DNA from: Planktomarina sp.
Lineage (GTDB): Bacteria; Pseudomonadota; Alphaproteobacteria; Rhodobacterales; Rhodobacteraceae
Direction: 5' to 3'
DNA length: 5,758 nucleotides
Assembly (NCBI GenBank): GCA_002698165.1
Contig: NZVF01000066.1
Location: 20,338 to 26,095 of the forward strand
The notes beneath the pieces are model-generated. The model worked only from the letters and a program-made list of their open reading frames with translations. It did not search any database and was not told where the DNA came from. The position numbers were made by a program, and so were the translations under genes. This document shows, in pieces, positions 4,256-5,758 of this stretch (its first letter is position 1; each line of letters starts with the position of its first letter).

Positions 4256-5758
4256 ATGAGTGCCACTAATAGGCTTCCTTTGACCAGTTCTCACTGGGGC
4301 ACGTATCGCGCAAAAGTTCATAATGGCCGTGTCGAGGAGTTGTTAGACTTTGAACGGGACGCTGATCCCTCAGCAATAGGGTCAGGTATTATTGATGTTC
4401 AGGATGGCCCGACACGCATTGATGCGCCAATGGTTCGTAAAAGCTGGTTGGACGGTGGCCCTGGTTGTCAGTCTGAACTGCGTGGTGTCGATCCGTTTGT
4501 TGAAGTAAGTTGGGATACGGCTTATAGATTGGTGTCTTGTGAACTCGAGCGGGTTCGTACACGACATGGCAATCAATCTATTTTTGGTGGCTCCTATGGC
4601 TGGGCTAGTGCTGGAAGGTTTCATCACGCGCAAAGTCAATTGCATCGGTTTTTGAATTGTATAGGTGGCTATACTCGGTCAAAATTTACTTATAGCTTTG
4701 CTGCTGCTGAAGCGATAGTTCCGCACATTTTGGGTAGCTTTCGTGCTTTTCTCGACACGTGTACAAGCTGGGAGTCAATCCGTAAAAACACTAAACTAGT
4801 TGTCGCTTTTGGTGGCATGCCAATAAAAAATGGACAAATTAGTCAGGGTGGTACCGGCAATCATGTACAACGTGATGGACTACTTGGTGCCGCTACGGCA
4901 AACATACACTTTGTAAACATTAGCCCGCTACGGTCCGATTTGTTAGAGGAAGTTGGTGGTGACTGGTTGGCAATCAGACCCAATACAGATGTCGCTCTTA
5001 TCCTGGGGATAGCCCACACATTAGAGGCTGAAGGTCTTAGTGACCGAAGTTTCATAAATCGTTACACAGAAGGTTTTGACAAGTTCCTGCCATATTTAAT
5101 TGGACAGAGTGATGGGGTCGCTAAAACTGCTGATTGGGCAGCAGACATTACTGATATCTCGGCTGAAACGATCCGGCAATTGGCCCGACGCATGGCATCA
5201 GAACGTACAATGATTTCTGTAAGTTGGTCATTGACCCGCCAAGACCATGGCGAACAACCATTTTGGGCAGCCATCATGCTAGCCTCAATGCTTGGACAAA
5301 TTGGGCTACCCGGTGGAGGGTTTGGATTTGGCTACAGCGCTATGAATTACATAGGAAGTCAGCATACAATAATTCCTGGGGCATCATTTCCACAGGGGCA
5401 GAACGCAATTGAAAGCTTGATACCAGTTGCTCGGATAACAGACCTCCTCTTGCATGGTGGAGAGCATTTTGATTTCAATGGAATTAGGTACAAATACCCC
5501 GAAACTAAGCTGGTCTATTGGGCTGGTGGGAACCCGTTTCATCACCATCAAGATCTCAACTTATTAATGGACGCGTGGCACAAGCCTGAAACAATAATTG
5601 CTCACGAATGGTGCTGGAATTCATTGGCAAAGCGGGCTGACATAGTATTACCTTGTACGACCACATTGGAGCGTCAAGATATTGCTATGACGCCCCGTGA
5701 TCCCTACGTTATATCAATGTCAAAATTAACGGAACCTAATGGACAGGCTCGTGATGAT
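4256..5758 (+). CDS. Molybdopterin S/N-oxide reductase, DMSO/TMAO/biotin-sulfoxide reductase family (cut by right edge)
   Basis: 501 codons of a bis-MGD molybdoenzyme are present; the family is usually about 750-800 residues. Family landmarks in order are SSHWGTY (11-17), RIDAPMVRKSWL (54-65), SWDTAYRL (85-92), GGSYGW (111-116) with Tyr114 and Trp116 matching the DMSO reductase active-site pair, Ser147 in TYSFAA as the probable Mo ligand, RPNTDVALILGIAHTL (241-256), TADWAADI (291-298), LGQIGLPGGGFGFGY (346-360), YWAGGNPFHHHQD (421-433) and ADIVLPCTTTLER (461-473). There is no N-terminal four-cysteine iron-sulfur motif and no Tat twin-arginine signal, as in cytoplasmic BisC rather than periplasmic TorA/DorA. 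The residues before the ligand Ser differ from the usual GDYS. The substrate is unknown: S- or N-oxides such as biotin sulfoxide, methionine sulfoxide, DMSO or TMAO are family precedents. The gene is divergent from the BetI-like regulator, with operator B between them. Confidence 0.93.
   Translation, partial: MSATNRLPLTSSHWGTYRAKVHNGRVEELLDFERDADPSAIGSGIIDVQDGPTRIDAPMVRKSWLDGGPGCQSELRGVDPFVEVSWDTAYRLVSCELERVRTRHGNQSIFGGSYGWASAGRFHHAQSQLHRFLNCIGGYTRSKFTYSFAAAEAIVPHILGSFRAFLDTCTSWESIRKNTKLVVAFGGMPIKNGQISQGGTGNHVQRDGLLGAATANIHFVNISPLRSDLLEEVGGDWLAIRPNTDVALILGIAHTLEAEGLSDRSFINRYTEGFDKFLPYLIGQSDGVAKTADWAADITDISAETIRQLARRMASERTMISVSWSLTRQDHGEQPFWAAIMLASMLGQIGLPGGGFGFGYSAMNYIGSQHTIIPGASFPQGQNAIESLIPVARITDLLLHGGEHFDFNGIRYKYPETKLVYWAGGNPFHHHQDLNLLMDAWHKPETIIAHEWCWNSLAKRADIVLPCTTTLERQDIAMTPRDPYVISMSKLTEPNGQARDD

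Noticed and set aside
4382..5277. Several minus-strand frames opposite the molybdoenzyme
   Set aside because: They are shadows of the well-conserved plus-strand coding region, which extends unbroken to the window edge.

Overview
The window is AT-rich (roughly 40% G+C by eye) with compact, short-spaced genes. The protein types (a TPR protein, a choline-dehydrogenase-like GMC enzyme, a BetI-like repressor, a cytoplasmic BisC/DMSO-reductase-type molybdoenzyme) suggest a Gram-negative proteobacterium. A marine alphaproteobacterium (SAR116, Rhodobacterales or similar) is my best guess, but this is inference from gene style and not from a marker gene.

Layout from left to right: (1) the N-terminal 144 residues of a tetratricopeptide-repeat protein on the minus strand, cut by the left edge; (2) a complete GMC flavoprotein oxidoreductase of the BetA/choline dehydrogenase family, minus strand; (3) a 184-bp divergent intergenic region with back-to-back promoters and a 17-bp near-palindromic operator; (4) a ten-helix EamA/DMT-type transporter, plus strand; (5) a convergent TetR-family regulator whose C-terminal half resembles BetI, minus strand; (6) a 263-bp divergent intergenic region holding a second copy of the same operator; (7) the first 501 codons of a DMSO/TMAO/biotin-sulfoxide reductase family molybdoenzyme, plus strand, cut by the right edge.

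The most interesting signal is regulatory. A 27-bp block (24 of 27 bases identical) with the near-palindrome ACTTACCAATGGTTAGT / ACTTCCTAATGGTAAGT occurs only in the two divergent intergenic regions. In the first it covers the -10 of the transporter promoter and the -35 of a candidate oxidoreductase promoter. The simplest model is that the BetI-like repressor binds both copies. It would then control the oxidoreductase, the transporter, itself and the molybdoenzyme as one small regulon.

The metabolic theme could be an osmolyte-like amino-alcohol, N-oxide or sulfoxide: a DMT carrier moves it, a GMC enzyme oxidises an alcohol group, and a molybdoenzyme acts on an S- or N-oxide. The substrate cannot be read from the sequence. 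No betB, betT or betC homologue is present in the window, so this is not a standard bet operon. I see no mobile element, CRISPR array, tRNA or rRNA.
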